Made by a program: the position numbers and the translations under genes. Source: Stomoxys calcitrans (taxonomy: Eukaryota > Arthropoda > Insecta > Diptera > Muscidae). From it: a DNA stretch of 64,000 nt. Every line of letters starts with the position of its first letter. The first letter of the stretch is position 1. Location: positions 210,958,117-211,022,116 of the forward strand of contig NC_081553.1 of the NCBI RefSeq assembly GCF_963082655.1. The letters are read 5' to 3'. Below the pieces are notes generated by a model. It made no database searches. It saw nothing but the letters and a program-made list of their open reading frames with translations, and was not told where the DNA came from. Positions 1 to 12,533 of the stretch are shown piece after piece.

Positions 1-972
1 GTTACTAAAACTACCTTATCCCTTGTAAAAGTGTATTTAACCTACCCTTTTCTTTGGAAAATGTACTAAATCTACCCTTTGGAAAATGTACTAAATCTAC
101 ACTTTCCCTTAGAAAAGTGTACTAAAAGTACCATTTCCCTTAGAAAAGAGTGATAAAACTACTCTTTCCCTAGAATAGTGTACTAATAATATACTTTCCC
201 TTAGAAAAGTGTACTAAAAGAACCTTTTCCCTGAGAAAAGGGTAATAAAACTACGCTTTGCATTGGAAAAGTGTGCTAAAACTATCCTGTCTCTTGGAAA
301 AGTGTACTTAAGCTAGACTTTACCTTATAAAAGTGTACTAAAACTATCCTTTACCCTGAGCAAGTGTACTAAAATTATGTCTTCCCTTAAAAAAAAAAAA
401 AACTACCCTTTTCTTTGGTGATGGGTACTAAAACTAACATTTGGAAAAGTGTACTAAACTACCCTTCCCCTTGGAAAAGTGTACTAAAACTACCCTTTTC
501 CTTGATAAAGTGTACTAAAACTACGTTCCTTAAAAATGTGTACTTAAAATCATTCAAACCTTGAAAAGTGTACTAAAACCATAATTTCCTTCGAGAAAAT
601 GTACTAAAACTACTATTGCCCTTGCAAAAGGGTGATAAAACTACGCATTGCTTTAAAAAAGTGTACTAAATCTACCCTTTCTCGTGAAAAAGTGTACAAG
701 AACTACCCTGTCCCTTGGAAAGTGTACTAAAACTTCCCCTACCCTTGAAAAATGGTACTAAAAATGCCCATTCCCTCTGAAAAGTGTACTAAATCTAAAT
801 TTTTCCTTGGAAAATTTTACCAAAACTACCCTTTCCTTTGGAAAAGTGCAGTAAAACTACACTGTCCCCTAGAAAAGTGTACTAAAACTACTGTTTACCC
901 AGAAAAAGTATACAAAACTACGATCACAAATAGAAAAGGGTACTAAAACTACTCTTTTCAGGGTACTACTAA

Positions 973-1478
973 ATTAAGGTTTTTTGCAATCTATTTGGAT
1001 ATTAATTATGCCATTTCGAGCTTGTTTTTTGAAGAAAACTGTCAGGAATTGCAGCAAAATGGATTCTTTCGCCATGTACTTCACTGCTGTATACTCAACT
1101 CAAAAATTTTTTGGCATCAAAAATTTAAAATTTTCATAAGGCTAACCCCTTTCCTAAAAATAGGCAAAAAAATAAAAGTGAAAATTTGCAGAATTTATCT
1201 TTATTGTGCGATTCCTCTTCGAATTTCAAATCGCGCAATGCTTTTCGGTTTTTGAAATTCGAAAAAATTAACGAGTTATAGAGGTTTCGAACTTGGAAAT
1301 AATTAAAATTTGATTTTGCAAAGGCCACAGTGAGAAATTGCTTAAACAAGCACCATTACGGAAGGAAAATGTGCTCTCTAATCCATTTGTTTTCGATATC
1401 TACAAAAACTTTTGACATTCAATAGCACCAATGTAAAAAGAGCTAAACCTATCTCTAAGAAAATAGTACAAAACTATC
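973..1478 (+). repeat. AT-rich module copy 1
   Basis: About 0.5 kb of non-minisatellite sequence. Landmarks in order: CATTTCGAGCTTGTTTTTTG, ATAAGGCTAACCCCTTTCCT, AAAGGCCACAGTGAGAAATT, and a boundary ACAAAACTATCC where the 31-bp units resume. Homologous to the modules at 2.4, 4.1, 5.2 and 6.7 kb and, inverted, to eight copies after 7.8 kb. Confidence 0.85.
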
Positions 1479-2398
1479 CATTTCCTTGAAAAAAGGCACA
1501 AAAACGACCATTTCACTTGGAGAAGTGTACTAAAACAACCATTTACCATGGAAAAGTGTACAAAAAATAACCTTTCCTTTGGATAAGTTTACCAAAAATT
1601 CCCTTTACCTTGAAAAAGTGCACTAAAATTACCATTTCCATTCAAACAGTGTACTACAAATACCATTTACTTTGAAAAAGTGTACTAAAACTACCATCAT
1701 CCATAGCAAAAGGTACAAAAACTACGCTTTTCTTTGGAAATGGGTGCTAAAACTAACCTTTTCCTTAGAAAAGTGTACTAAAACTACCCTTTACCTTCAA
1801 AAAGTGTACTAAAACTACTCTTTACATTGAAAAAGTGTACTAAAACCACCATTTACCATGGAAAAGTGTACTAAAAATAACCTTTCCCTTGGAAAAATGT
1901 ACTAGAACTACCCTCAACTTTGAAAAAGTGTACTAAAACTACAATTTCCATTCAAAAAGTGTACCACAACAACCCTTTACTTTGAAGAAATGTATTAAAA
2001 CTACCATCATTCACAGAAGAAGGTACAAAAATTACCCTTATCTTTGGAGATGGGTACAAAAACTACCCTTTTCTTTGGAAATGGGTTCTAAAACTACCCT
2101 TTCCTCTTGAAAAGTGTTTACAACAACGCTTTCCCTTGGAAACGTGTACTAAAAGCAACCATTCCCTTAGAAAAGTGTAATAAAACTACCCTTTCGCTTT
2201 GAAAGGGTAATAAAACTACGCTTTCCCTTGGAAAAATGTACTAAATCTACCCTTTCCCTTGGAAAAATGTACTAGAACTACCCCGTCCCTTGGAGAAGTG
2301 TACTAGAACTACCCTTTCTCTTGGGAATTGGTACTAAAACTACCATTATAAGTAGAAAAGGTTACTCTTTCCGGGATACTAAAACTACCCATTCCCTT

Positions 2399-2928
2399 TC
2401 TATAATTGTTATCTAAAAAATGCAGATTTTTTGCAATTTTTTGATATAAATTATGTATTTTCGAGCTTGTTTTTTAAAGAAAATATTCAGGAATAGAGCC
2501 AAAACGCATTTTTTCACCACTAACATCACTGCTGTGCACTCAACTCAAAAATTTTTGTGGCATCAAAAATTGAAAATTTTCATAAGGCTAACCCCTTTCC
2601 TAAAAAAATGCAAAAAAAAATAAAAATTAAAATTTATAAAATTTTTGCTTGTTGTACCATTCCTCTTCGAATTTCAAATCACGCAATGCTTTTCGGTTTT
2701 TGAAATTCGAAAAACTGAACGAGTTACAGAGGTTTCGACTTTGAAAATAATCAAAATTTGATTTTGCAAAGGCCACAGTGAGAAATTGCTTTAACAAGCA
2801 CTATTACGGAATGAAAATTTGCTCTCTAATCCATTTGTTTTCGATATCTACAAAAACTTTTGACATTCAATAGCACCAATGTAAAAAGAGCTAAACCTAT
2901 CTCTAAGAAAATAGTACAAAACTATCCA
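2399..2928 (+). repeat. AT-rich module copy 2
   Basis: Near-complete copy with the same landmark order as copy 1. It ends in nearly the same stretch (CTAAGAAAATAGTACAAAAC) as copy 1, showing that module and adjacent minisatellite were duplicated together. Confidence 0.85.
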
Positions 2929-4068
2929 TTTCATTGAAAAAAGGCACAAAAACGACCATTTCGCTTGGAAAAGGGTAATAAAACTACCCTTTAATTTGGA
3001 AAAGTGTGCAAAAACTACCCTTTGCATTGGAAAGGTGTACTAAAACAAGATTTTCCTCTTGAAAATGTTACTTCAACTACGAAAATGATATTAAAACTAC
3101 CCTTTCCCTTGGAAAAGTGTACTTAAAATAACCTTTTCCTTGGAAAACGGTAATAAAACTACTCCTTTCCTTCGAAAAGTGTACTAAAACTACCCTTTAC
3201 CTTGAAAAAGTGTACTTAAACTACCCTTTCCCTTGGAAGATTGTACTAAAACTAACCTTTATATTGAAAAAGTGTACTAAAACTATCCTTTCCATTGAAA
3301 ACGTGTACTTAAGCTACCCTTTACGTTGGAAAAGGGTACTAAAACTACCGCTTCCCTTAGAAAAGAGTTTTAAAACCACCCATTAACTTGGAAACGTGTA
3401 CTAAATTTACCCTTTCTGTTGGAAAAGTGTTCTAAAACTACCCTTTACCTTAAAAAAGTGTTTTTAAACTACCAACATCCATAGAAAAAAGTACAAAAAC
3501 TACAATTTTCTTTGGAAATGTGTACTAAAATTGACCTTTTCCTTACAAAAGTGTACTTAAACTACCCTTTACCTCAAAAAAGTGTATTTAAACTACCAAC
3601 ATCCATAGAATGTACAAAAATACCCTTTTTTTTGGAAATGTGTACTAAAACTAACCTTTCTTTTGAAAATTGTATTACAACTACCCTTTTCCTTGAAAAA
3701 GTGTACTAAAAAACCCCTTTCTTTTGAAAAATTGTACTAAAACTACACTTTCCCTTAAAAATGTGCACTAAAATTCCCTTTAACCCTGAAAAGGGTACTT
3801 AAACTACAGTTTCCCATGGATTAGTGTACTAAAACTATCCTTTCGCTTTGAAAAGGGTAATAAAACTTGGAAAAATGTACTAAATCTACCCTTTCCCTTG
3901 GAAAAATGTACTAAAACTACCCTGTCCCTTGGAAAAGTGTACTAAAATGTTGCTTACCCTTGAAAAAGTGCACTAGAACTACCCTTTCTCTTGGGAATGG
4001 GTACTAAAACTACTATTATAAGTAGAAAAGGGTACTCTTTCCGGGATACTAAAACTACTCATTCCCTT

Positions 4069-4437
4069 TCTATAATTGTTATCTAAAAAATGCAGATTTT
4101 TTGCAATTTTTTGATGTAAATTATGTCATTTCGAACTTGTTTTTTAAAGAAAATGTTCAGGAATTGAGCCAAAACGCATTTTTTCGCCACTAACATCACT
4201 GCTGTGCACTCAACTCAAAAATTTTTGTGGCTTCGAAAATTGAAAATTTTCATAAGGCTAACCCCTTCCCTAAAAATATGAAAAAAAATAAAAGTGAAAA
4301 TTTGCAGAATTTATCTTTATTGTACGATTCCTCTTCGGATTTGAAATCACGGAGTGCTTTTAAGTTTTTGAAATTCGAAAAAATTAACGAGTTACAGAGA
4401 GTTCGACTTTGAAAATAATCAAAATTTGATTTTGCAA
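4069..4437 (+). repeat. AT-rich module copy 3, truncated
   Basis: Stops after GATTTTGCAAAG and joins a 31-bp unit directly at GTGTACTAAA, losing the last ~150 bp seen in copies 1, 2 and 4. The short shared AAAG at the junction is compatible with illegitimate recombination. Confidence 0.8.
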
Positions 4438-5178
4438 AGTGTACTAAAAATCCCTTTAACCTTGAAATTTGTACTCTAACTACAGGTTCCTCTGGAAAAG
4501 TGTACTAAAACTTTCCTTCGCTTAGAAAAGTTTACTAAATCTACCCTTTCGCTCGGAAAAGTATAATAAGACCATGCTTTCCCTTGGAAAAGTGTACCAA
4601 ATCTAACCTTTCCCTTGGATAAATGTACTAAAACTACCCCGTCCTTTGGAAGATTGTACTAAAACTAACCTTTACCTTGAAATAGTGTACTAAAACTAAA
4701 CTTTAGCTTGAAAAAGTGTACTAGAACTAGCTTTTTCCTTGGAGATGTGTACTAAAGCTACCCTTTCCCTTGGAAAAGGGTACTAAAAATACCCTTTCCC
4801 TTAGAAAAGAGTACTAAAACCACCTATTAACTTGGAAACGTGTACTAAATTTTCCCTTTCCGTTCGAAAGTGTTCTAAAACTACCCTTTACCTTAAAAAA
4901 GTATATTTAAACTACCACCATCCATACAGAAGATACCATTTTCTTTGGAAATGTGTACTAAAACTAAACTTTTCCTTAGAAAAGTGTACTAAATCTACCG
5001 TTTCCCTTGGAAAAATGTACTAGAACTACCCTGTCCCTAGGAAAAGTGTACTAAAACTTTCCTTACCCATAAAAAAGTGTACTATAATTAACCTTTCTCT
5101 TGGGAAAGGGTACTAAAACTACCGTTATAAATAGAAAAGGATACGCTTTCCGGGATACCAAAAGTACCGTTTCCCTTT

Positions 5179-5720
5179 CTATAATTGTTATCTAAAAAAT
5201 GCAGATTTTTTGCAATTTTTTGATGTAAATTATGTCATTTCGAGCTTGTTTTTTAAAGAAAATGTTCAGGAATTGAGCCAAAACGCATTTTTTCGCCACT
5301 AACATCACTGCTGTGCACTCAACTTAAAAATGTTTGTGGCATCAAAAATTTAAAATTTTCATAAGGCTAACCCCTTTCCTAAAAATATGAAAAAAAAAAA
5401 TAAAAGTGAACATAAAATAAAATAAAGTACTGTGCGATTTCTCTTCGAATTTCAAATCACGGAGTGCTTTTAAGTTTTTGAAATTCGAAAAAATGAACGA
5501 GTTACAGAGGTTTCGACTTTGAATATAATCAAAATTTGATTTTGCAAAGGCCACAGTGAGAAATAGCTTTAACAAGCACCATTACGGAAGGAATATTTGC
5601 TCTCTCATCCATTTGGTTTCTATATCTACAAAAACTTTTGACAAACAATAGCACCAATGTAGAAAGAGCCCAAACCTATCTCTAAATAAATAATAATACA
5701 CAGGTACCCCTTTCATTGAA
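5179..5720 (+). repeat. AT-rich module copy 4
   Basis: Full-length copy with a few indels, including TACTGTGCGATTTCTC in place of the usual ATTGTACGATTCCTC, followed again by AATAATACACAGGTACCCC and forward minisatellite. Confidence 0.8.
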
Positions 5721-6689
5721 TAAAGGCACAAAATCGAACATTTCACTTGGAAAAGGGTAGTAAACCACCATTTACCTTGGAAAACTGTACTAAAAATAAC
5801 CTTTCCCTTGGAAAAAATAACCTTTCCCTTGGAAAAGTGTACAAAAACCACCCTTTACCTTTAAAAAGTGTACTAAAACTACCATCATCCAAAGAAAAAG
5901 GTACAAAAACTACCCTTTCTTTTTGAAAAATGTTTACAACTACACTTTCCCTTGAAAAAATGTACTAAAAGCAACATTTCCTATAGTAAATTGTGATAAA
6001 ACTACCCCATCGCTTAGAAAAGTGTACTAAAACTACCCTTTACCTTGAAAAAGTGTACTAAAACTTCCATCATCCATAGAAAAAGTTACAAAAACTTCCC
6101 TTTTCTTTGGAAATGGGTGCTAAAACTACCCTTTCCTTTTGAAAAGTGTTTACAACTACGCTTTCCCTTAGAAAATTGTACTAAAATCAACCTTTCCCTT
6201 AGAAAAGCGCAATAAAACTACCCCTTCGCTTAGAAAAATGTACTAAAACTAACTTCCTTTGGAAAAGTGTTCTAATACTACCCACCTATCTCTAAGAAAT
6301 TAGTACACAAGTACTCCTTTCATTGAAAAAAGCACTAAATCAAACATTTCACTTGGAAAAGGGTAGTAAAACTACCCTTTAATTTGGAAAAGTGTACAAA
6401 AACTACCCTTTGCGTTTGAAAAGTGTACTAAAACTAGAATTTCCCATTGAAAAATGATACTTAAACTACCAAAAGGGTATTAAAACTACCCTGTCCCTTG
6501 GAAAAGCATACTGAAACTTTCCTTTACCTTGAAAAAGTGCACTAAAATTACCCTTTATCTCGGGAATGGGTACTAAAACTACCATTATAAATAGAAAGGG
6601 GAACTTAAACTACTCTTTCCATGGTACTAAAACTACTCTTTCCATGGTACTAAAACTACTCTTTCCATGGTACTAAAACTACTCTTTCC

Positions 6690-6765
6690 CTTTCTGTAAT
6701 TGTTTTCCAAAAAATGCAGATTTGTTGCAATTTTTTAAATATTAATTATGCTTTTTAGAAGAAAC
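6690..6765 (+). repeat. AT-rich module copy 5, truncated at the inversion
   Basis: Only the first ~70 bp are present (TCTGTAATTG ... ATTAATTATGCTTTTTAGAA). The sequence then turns into reverse-orientation minisatellite (CCAAGGAAAAGGGTAG). The truncation marks the inversion breakpoint. Confidence 0.8.
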
Positions 6766-7856
6766 TTTTCCTTTTCCAAGGAAAAGGGTAGTTTTAGACA
6801 AATTTTCCAAGGTAAAATGTAGATTTAGTACACTTTTCAAAGGGCATGGGCATTTTTAGTACCATTTTCCAAGGGTAAGGGTAGTTTTAGTACACTTTCC
6901 AAGGGACATGGTAGTTCTTGTACACTTTTACACGGGAAAGGGTAGATCTAGAACACTTTTCTAAAGGAGAGTGTAGTTTTATCACCCTTTTGGAAGGGAA
7001 ATTGTAGTTTAAGCTCATTTCCCTAAGAAAAAGGTAGTTTTGGTACACTTTTCAAGGTTAGGGGGATTTTTAGTACACGTTTTTAAGGGAAAGCGTAGTT
7101 TTAGTACAATGTTTCAAAAGAAAGGTAAGTTTTAGTACACTTTATCAAGGAAAAGGGTTGTTTTTAGTACACTTTTCCAAGGGGAAGGGTAGTTAAGTAC
7201 ACTTTTCCAAGGGGAAGGGTAGTTTAGTACACTTTCCCGATGTAAGTTTTAGTATCCATCACTAAAGAAAAGGGTAGTCTTTGTACCTTTTCTATTGATG
7301 ATGGTTGTTTTAGTACACTTTTTCAAGGGAATGTAGTTGTAGTTTCAAAGGGAAGAGGATGTTTTAGTACACTTTTCAAAGGTTAAGGGTGGTTTTAGTA
7401 CACTTTTACAAGGTAAAGTCTAGCTTTAGTACACTTTTCCAAGGGACAGGGTAGTTAAGTACACCCTTCCAACGTAAATGGTAATGTTTGTACACTTTTT
7501 CAACTTCAAGGTTAGCTTAAGTACACTTTTAAAAGGGAATGGGAATTTTTAGTACCCTTTTTCAAGGGTAAAGTTAGTTTTAGTACACTTTTTCAACGTA
7601 AAGACTAGTTTTAGTACGCTTTTGGAATGGAAAGGGTAGTTTTAGTACACTTTTTAAGGAAAAGGTTGGCTTTAGAACATTTTTCACAAAAATGGTAATT
7701 TTTGTAGCCTTTCCTATGGATGATGGTAGTTTTAGTACACTTTCCTTTAAAGGAAGAGTGTAATTTTTCTTTTTCAAGGAAGAGTGTAATATTGGTACCC
7801 TTTTCCAAGGTAAAGGGTAGTTTTGGTACTCTTTTCCAAGTGAAAGGGTAATTTTT

Positions 7857-8343
7857 GTATCCTTTTCCATATTGGTGCTATTGTTCGTTAAAATCTTTTG
7901 TAATATTCGAAAAGATGGATTAGGGAGCAAATATTGCTCCCATTGCTCATTGTTTTTTTTTGCAAAAATAATTTTTTATTGGCGTTAGTGTTGAAGGTTT
8001 TTTTAAGGATTAAAACCACTGTAACTTCTTCATTTTTCCGAATTCCGAAGATCCAAAAGCATTCAGCGATTTGAAATTCGAAGAGGAATCGTACAACAGA
8101 CAAAAATTTTATAAATTTTAATTTTTATTTTTTTTGCATTTTTTTAGGAAAGGGGTTAGCCTTATGAAAATTTTCAATTTTTGATGCCAAAAAATTTTTT
8201 GAGATGAGTATACTGCAGTGAAGTTTATGGCGAAGGAATCCATTTTGCTGCAATTCCTGAGCGTTTTCTTCGAAAAACAAGCTCGAAATTGCATAATTAA
8301 TATGCAAAAAATTGCTAAAAATCTGCAGTTTTTGGATAACAAT
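7857..8343 (-). repeat. AT-rich module copy 6 (inverted)
   Basis: First reverse-orientation module, running from TATTGGTGCTATTGTTCGTT to GATAACAATTACAGAAAGGG. Its second half is a nearly unchanged partner of the copy at 11.4-11.9 kb. Confidence 0.8.
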
Positions 8344-8535
8344 TACAGAAAGGGCAAGGGTAGTTTTAGTACCTACTTCCAATGGGAAGAGTCTTTTAAG
8401 TACCCTTTTCAAGGGAAAGCATAGTTTTGATAATTTATTTTTAAGGGAAAGGGTAAATTTGGTACCATTTTCTAAGGGTAAGGGTAGTTTTGATACCTTT
8501 TCTAAGTTAAAGGGTAATTTTTGTATCCTTCTCTA

Positions 8536-9032
8536 TATTGGTGCTATTGTTCGTTAAACTCTTTTGTACTATTCGATAAGATGTATAAGGGAGCAAATAT
8601 TCTTTCCAAATGGTGCTTGTTAAAGCAATATCTCATTGCTTATTTTTGCAAAAACATTTTTTTTGCGAGAATGTTGAAGGTTTTTTTTAAGTTAAAAAAA
8701 CACTGTAACTCCTTCATTTTTTCGAATTGCGAATATCCAAAAGCATTCGGCAATTTGAAATTCGAAGAGGAATCGTACTACAAACAAAAATTTTATAAAT
8801 TAAAATTTTTATTTTTTTTGCATTTTTTTAGGAAAGGGGTTAGCCTTATGAAAATTTTCAATTTTTGATGCCAAAAAAATTTTTGAGTTGAGTGCACAGC
8901 AGTGATGTTAGTAGCGAAAACATGCGTTTTGGCTCCATTCCTGAATATTTTCTTTAAAAAACAAGCTCGAAATGACATAATTTATATGAAAAATTGCAAA
9001 AAATCTGCATTTTTTAGATAACAATTATAGAA
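8536..9032 (-). repeat. AT-rich module copy 7 (inverted)
   Basis: Lies about 190 bp from copy 6; partner of the copy at 12.04-12.53 kb in the 3.5-kb duplication. Contains the landmark AGGAAAGGGGTTAGCCTTAT. Confidence 0.8.
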
Positions 9033-10689
9033 AGGGAAAGGGTAGTTTTAGTATCCCGGAAAAAATACCCTTTTCTACTTATAATGGTAGTTTTAGTACC
9101 CATTCCCAAGAGAAAGGGTAGTTCTAGTACATTTTTTCAAGGGTAAGCAACATTTTAGTACACTTTTCCAAGGGACAGGGTAGTTTTAGTACATTTTTCC
9201 AAGGGAAAGGGTAGATTTAGTACATTTTTCCAAGGGAAAGCGTAGTTTTATTACCCTTTTTTATTTTATTACCCTTTTCAAAGCGAAAAGGTAGTTTTAG
9301 TACACTAATCCATGGGAAACTGTAGTTTTAGTACACTTTTCAGGGTTAAAGGGAATTTTAGTGCGCATTTTTAAGGGAACATGTAGTTTTAGTACAATTT
9401 TTCAAAAGAAAGGGGTTTTTTAGTACACTTTTTCAAGGAAAAGGGTTATTGTAATATAATTTTCAAAAGAAAGGTTAGTTTTAGTACAATCTTCCAAAGG
9501 AAAGGTAGTTTTAGTACACTTTTCTAAGCGAAGAGGTAGTTTTATTACACTTTTCTAAGGGAGTGGTTGCTTTTAGTACACGTTTCCAAGGGAAAGCGTA
9601 GTTGTAAACACTTTTCAAGAGGAAAGGGTAGTTTTAGAACCCATTTCCAAAGATAAGGTAGATTTAGTACATTTTTCCAAGGGAAAGCGTAGTGTTATTA
9701 CCCTTTTTTATTTTATTACCCTTTTCAAAGCGAAAGGGTAGTTTTAGTACACTAATCCATGGGAAACTGTAGTTTTAGTACACTTTTCAGGGTTAAAGGG
9801 AATTTTAGTGCGCATTTTTAAGGGAAAATGTAGTTTTAGTACAATTTTTCAAAATAAAGGGGTTTTTTAGTACACTTTTTCAAGGAAAAGGGTTATTGTA
9901 ATACAATTTTCAAAAGAAAGGTTAGTTTTAGTACAATCTTCCAAAGGAAAGGTAGTTTTAGTACACTTTTCTAAGCGAAGAGGTAGTTTTATTACACTTT
10001 TCTAAGGGAATGGTTGCTTTTAGTACACGTTTCCAAGGGAAAGCGTAGTTGTAAACACTTTTCAAGAGGAAAGGGTTGTTTTAGAACCCATTTCCAAAGA
10101 TAAGGGTAATTTTTGTACCTTCTTCTGTAAATGATGGTAGTTTTAGTAATTTTTTTCAAAGTTAAGAGTAGTTGTGGTACACTTTTTGAATGGAAATTGT
10201 AGTTTTAGTACACTTTTTCAAAGTTGAGGGTAGTTCTAGTACATTTTTCCAAGGGAAAGGTTATTTTTAGTACACTTTTCCATGGTAAATGGTGGTTTTA
10301 GTACACTTTTTCAATGTAAAGAGTAGTTTTAGTACACTTTTTGAAGGTAAAGGGTAGTTTTAGTACACTTTTCTAAGGAAAAGGTTAGTTTTAGCACCCA
10401 TTTCCAAAGAAAAGCGTAGTTTTTGTACCTTTTGCTATGGATGATGGTAGTTTTAGTACACTTTTTCAAAGTAAAGGTTATTTGTAGTACACTGTTTGAA
10501 TGGAAATGGTAGTTTTAGTGCACTTTTTCAAGGTAAAGGGAATTTTTGGTAAACTTATCCAAAGGAAAGGTTATTTTATGTACACTTTTCCAAGGTAAAT
10601 GATTGTTTTAGTACACTTCTCCAAGTGAAATGGTCGTTTTTGTGCCTTTTTTCAAGGAAATGGATAGTTTTGTACTATTTTCTTAGAGA

Positions 10690-11175
10690 TAGGTTTAGCT
10701 CTTTTTACATTGTTGCTATTGTATGTCAAAAGTTTTTGTAGATATCGAAAACAAATGGATTAGAGAGCACATTTTCCTTCCGTAATGGTGCTTGTTTAAG
10801 CAATTTCTCACTGTGGCCTTTGCAAAATCAAATTTTAATTATTTCCAAAGTCGAAACCTCTATAACTCGTTAATTTTTTCGAATTTCAAAAACCGAAAAG
10901 CATTGCGCGATTTGAAATTCGAAGAGGAATCGCACAATAAAGATAAATTCTGCAAATTTTCACTTTTATTTTTTTTGCATATTTTTAGGAAAGGGGTTAG
11001 GCTTATGAAAATTTTCAATTTTTGATGCCCCAACTTTTTTTGAGTTGAGTATACAGCAGTGAAGTTTATGGCAAAATAATCCGTTTTGCCGCAATTCCGG
11101 ATAGTTTTCTACAAAAAACAAGCTCAAAATGGCATAATTAATATTCAAAAAATTTCAAAAAATCTGCATTTTTTT
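10690..11175 (-). repeat. AT-rich module copy 8 (inverted)
   Basis: Same module as copy 1 read in reverse (GGTTTAGCTCTTTTTACATT ... GGATAACAATAACAAAGAGA). It shares GCCCCAACTTTTTTTGAGTT-type changes with the copy at 14.2 kb, placing the two as duplication partners. Confidence 0.8.
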
Positions 11176-11379
11176 GGATAACAATAACAAAGAGAAAGGG
11201 TAGTTTTAGTACCTACTTCAAGGGGGAAGAGTCTTTTAAGTGCCCTTTTCAAGGGAAAGCGTAGTTTTGGTAGCTTTTTTTAAGGAAAATGGTAAATTTG
11301 GTACCATTTTCTAAGGGTAAGTGTAGTTTTGGTACCTTTTCCAAGTGAAAGGGTAATTTGTATCCTTCTATATTCCATA

Positions 11380-11875
11380 TTGTAGCTATTGTTCGTTAAA
11401 AATCGTTTGTAATATTCGAAAATATGGGTTAGGGAGCAAATATTCTTTCCGAGATGGTGCTTGTTAAAGCAATATCTCATTGCTTATTTTTGCAAAAACA
11501 TTTTTTTTGCGAGAATGTTGAAGGTTTTTTTTTAAGTTAAAAAAAACACTGTAACTTCTTCATTTTTCCGAATTCCGAAGATCCAAAAGCATTCAGCGAT
11601 TTGAAATTCGAAGAGGAATCGTACAACAGACAAAAATTTTATAAATTTTAATTTTTATTTTTTTTGCATTTTTTTAGGAAAGGGGTTAGCCTTATGAAAA
11701 TTTTCAATTTTTGATGCCAAAAAATTTTTTGAGATGAGTATACTGCAGTGAAGTTTATGGCGAAGGAATCCATTTTGCTGCAATTCCTGAGCGTTTTCTT
11801 CGAAAAACAAGCTCGAAATTGCATAATTAATATGCAAAAAATTGCTAAAAATCTGCAGTTTTTGGATAACAATTA
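11380..11875 (-). repeat. AT-rich module copy 9 (inverted)
   Basis: 3530-bp-displaced partner of copy 6; the 8118-8342 and 11648-11872 segments translate identically in all 74 codons of one frame, so the duplication is recent. Confidence 0.85.
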
Positions 11876-12036
11876 TAGAAAGGGCAAGGGTAGTTTTTGT
11901 ACCTACTTCCAAGGAGAAGAGTCTTTTAAGAACCCTTTTCAAGGGAAAGCACAGTTTTGATACTTTATTTTTAAGGGAAAGGGTAAATTTGGTACCATTT
12001 TCTAAGGGTAAGGGTAGTTTTTGTATCCTTCTCTAT

Positions 12037-12533
12037 ATTGGTGCTATTGTTCGTTAAACTCTTTTGTACTATTCGATAAGATGTATAAGGGAGCAAATAT
12101 TCTTTCCAAATGGTGCTTGTTAAAGCAATACCTCACTGTTTTTTTTTACAAAAATATTGTTTTTCGGCGTTACTGTTGAAGCTTATTTTTACGGTCAAAA
12201 ACACTGTAACTTCTTCATTTTTTCGAATTCCGAATATTTAAAAGCATTCTGCGATTTAAAATTCGAAGAGGAATCGTACAACAAACAAAAATTCTTTGAA
12301 TTTTCATTTTTAATTTTTTTGCATTTTTTAGGAAAGGGGTTAGCCTTATGAAAATTTTCAATTTTTGATGCCAAAAAAATTTTTGAGTTGAGTGCACAGC
12401 AGTGAAGTAAGTAGCGAAAAAATGGGTTTTGGCTCCATTCTTGAATATTTTCTTTAAAAAACAAGCTCGAAATGACATAATTTATATAAAAAAATTGCAA
12501 AAAAACTGCATTTTTTAGATAACAATTATAGAA
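12037..12533 (-). repeat. AT-rich module copy 10 (inverted)
   Basis: Partner of copy 7. The spacing to copy 9 is shorter than in the older pair by about 29 bp, i.e. one minisatellite unit. Confidence 0.8.

Larger units (their letters stand above)
1..6765 (+). repeat. 31-bp minisatellite array, forward orientation
   Basis: Tandem degenerate units of about 31 bp reading CTACCCTTTCCCTTGGAAAA followed by GTGTACTAAAA. They are interrupted by five copies of an AT-rich ~0.5-kb module (separate entries). Neighbouring units differ at many positions, with one-unit insertions and deletions, so most of the array is old. The left edge is outside the window. At about 6.77 kb the orientation flips. Short ORFs here are by-products of the 31-bp periodicity. 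Confidence 0.95.

Noticed and set aside
8118..11872. Identical 74-codon ORFs at 8118-8342 and 11648-11872 and 95-codon ORFs beside them
   Set aside because: They overlap each other in different frames inside the AT module and are identical only because of the recent 3.5-kb duplication; no codon-level signature or start context.
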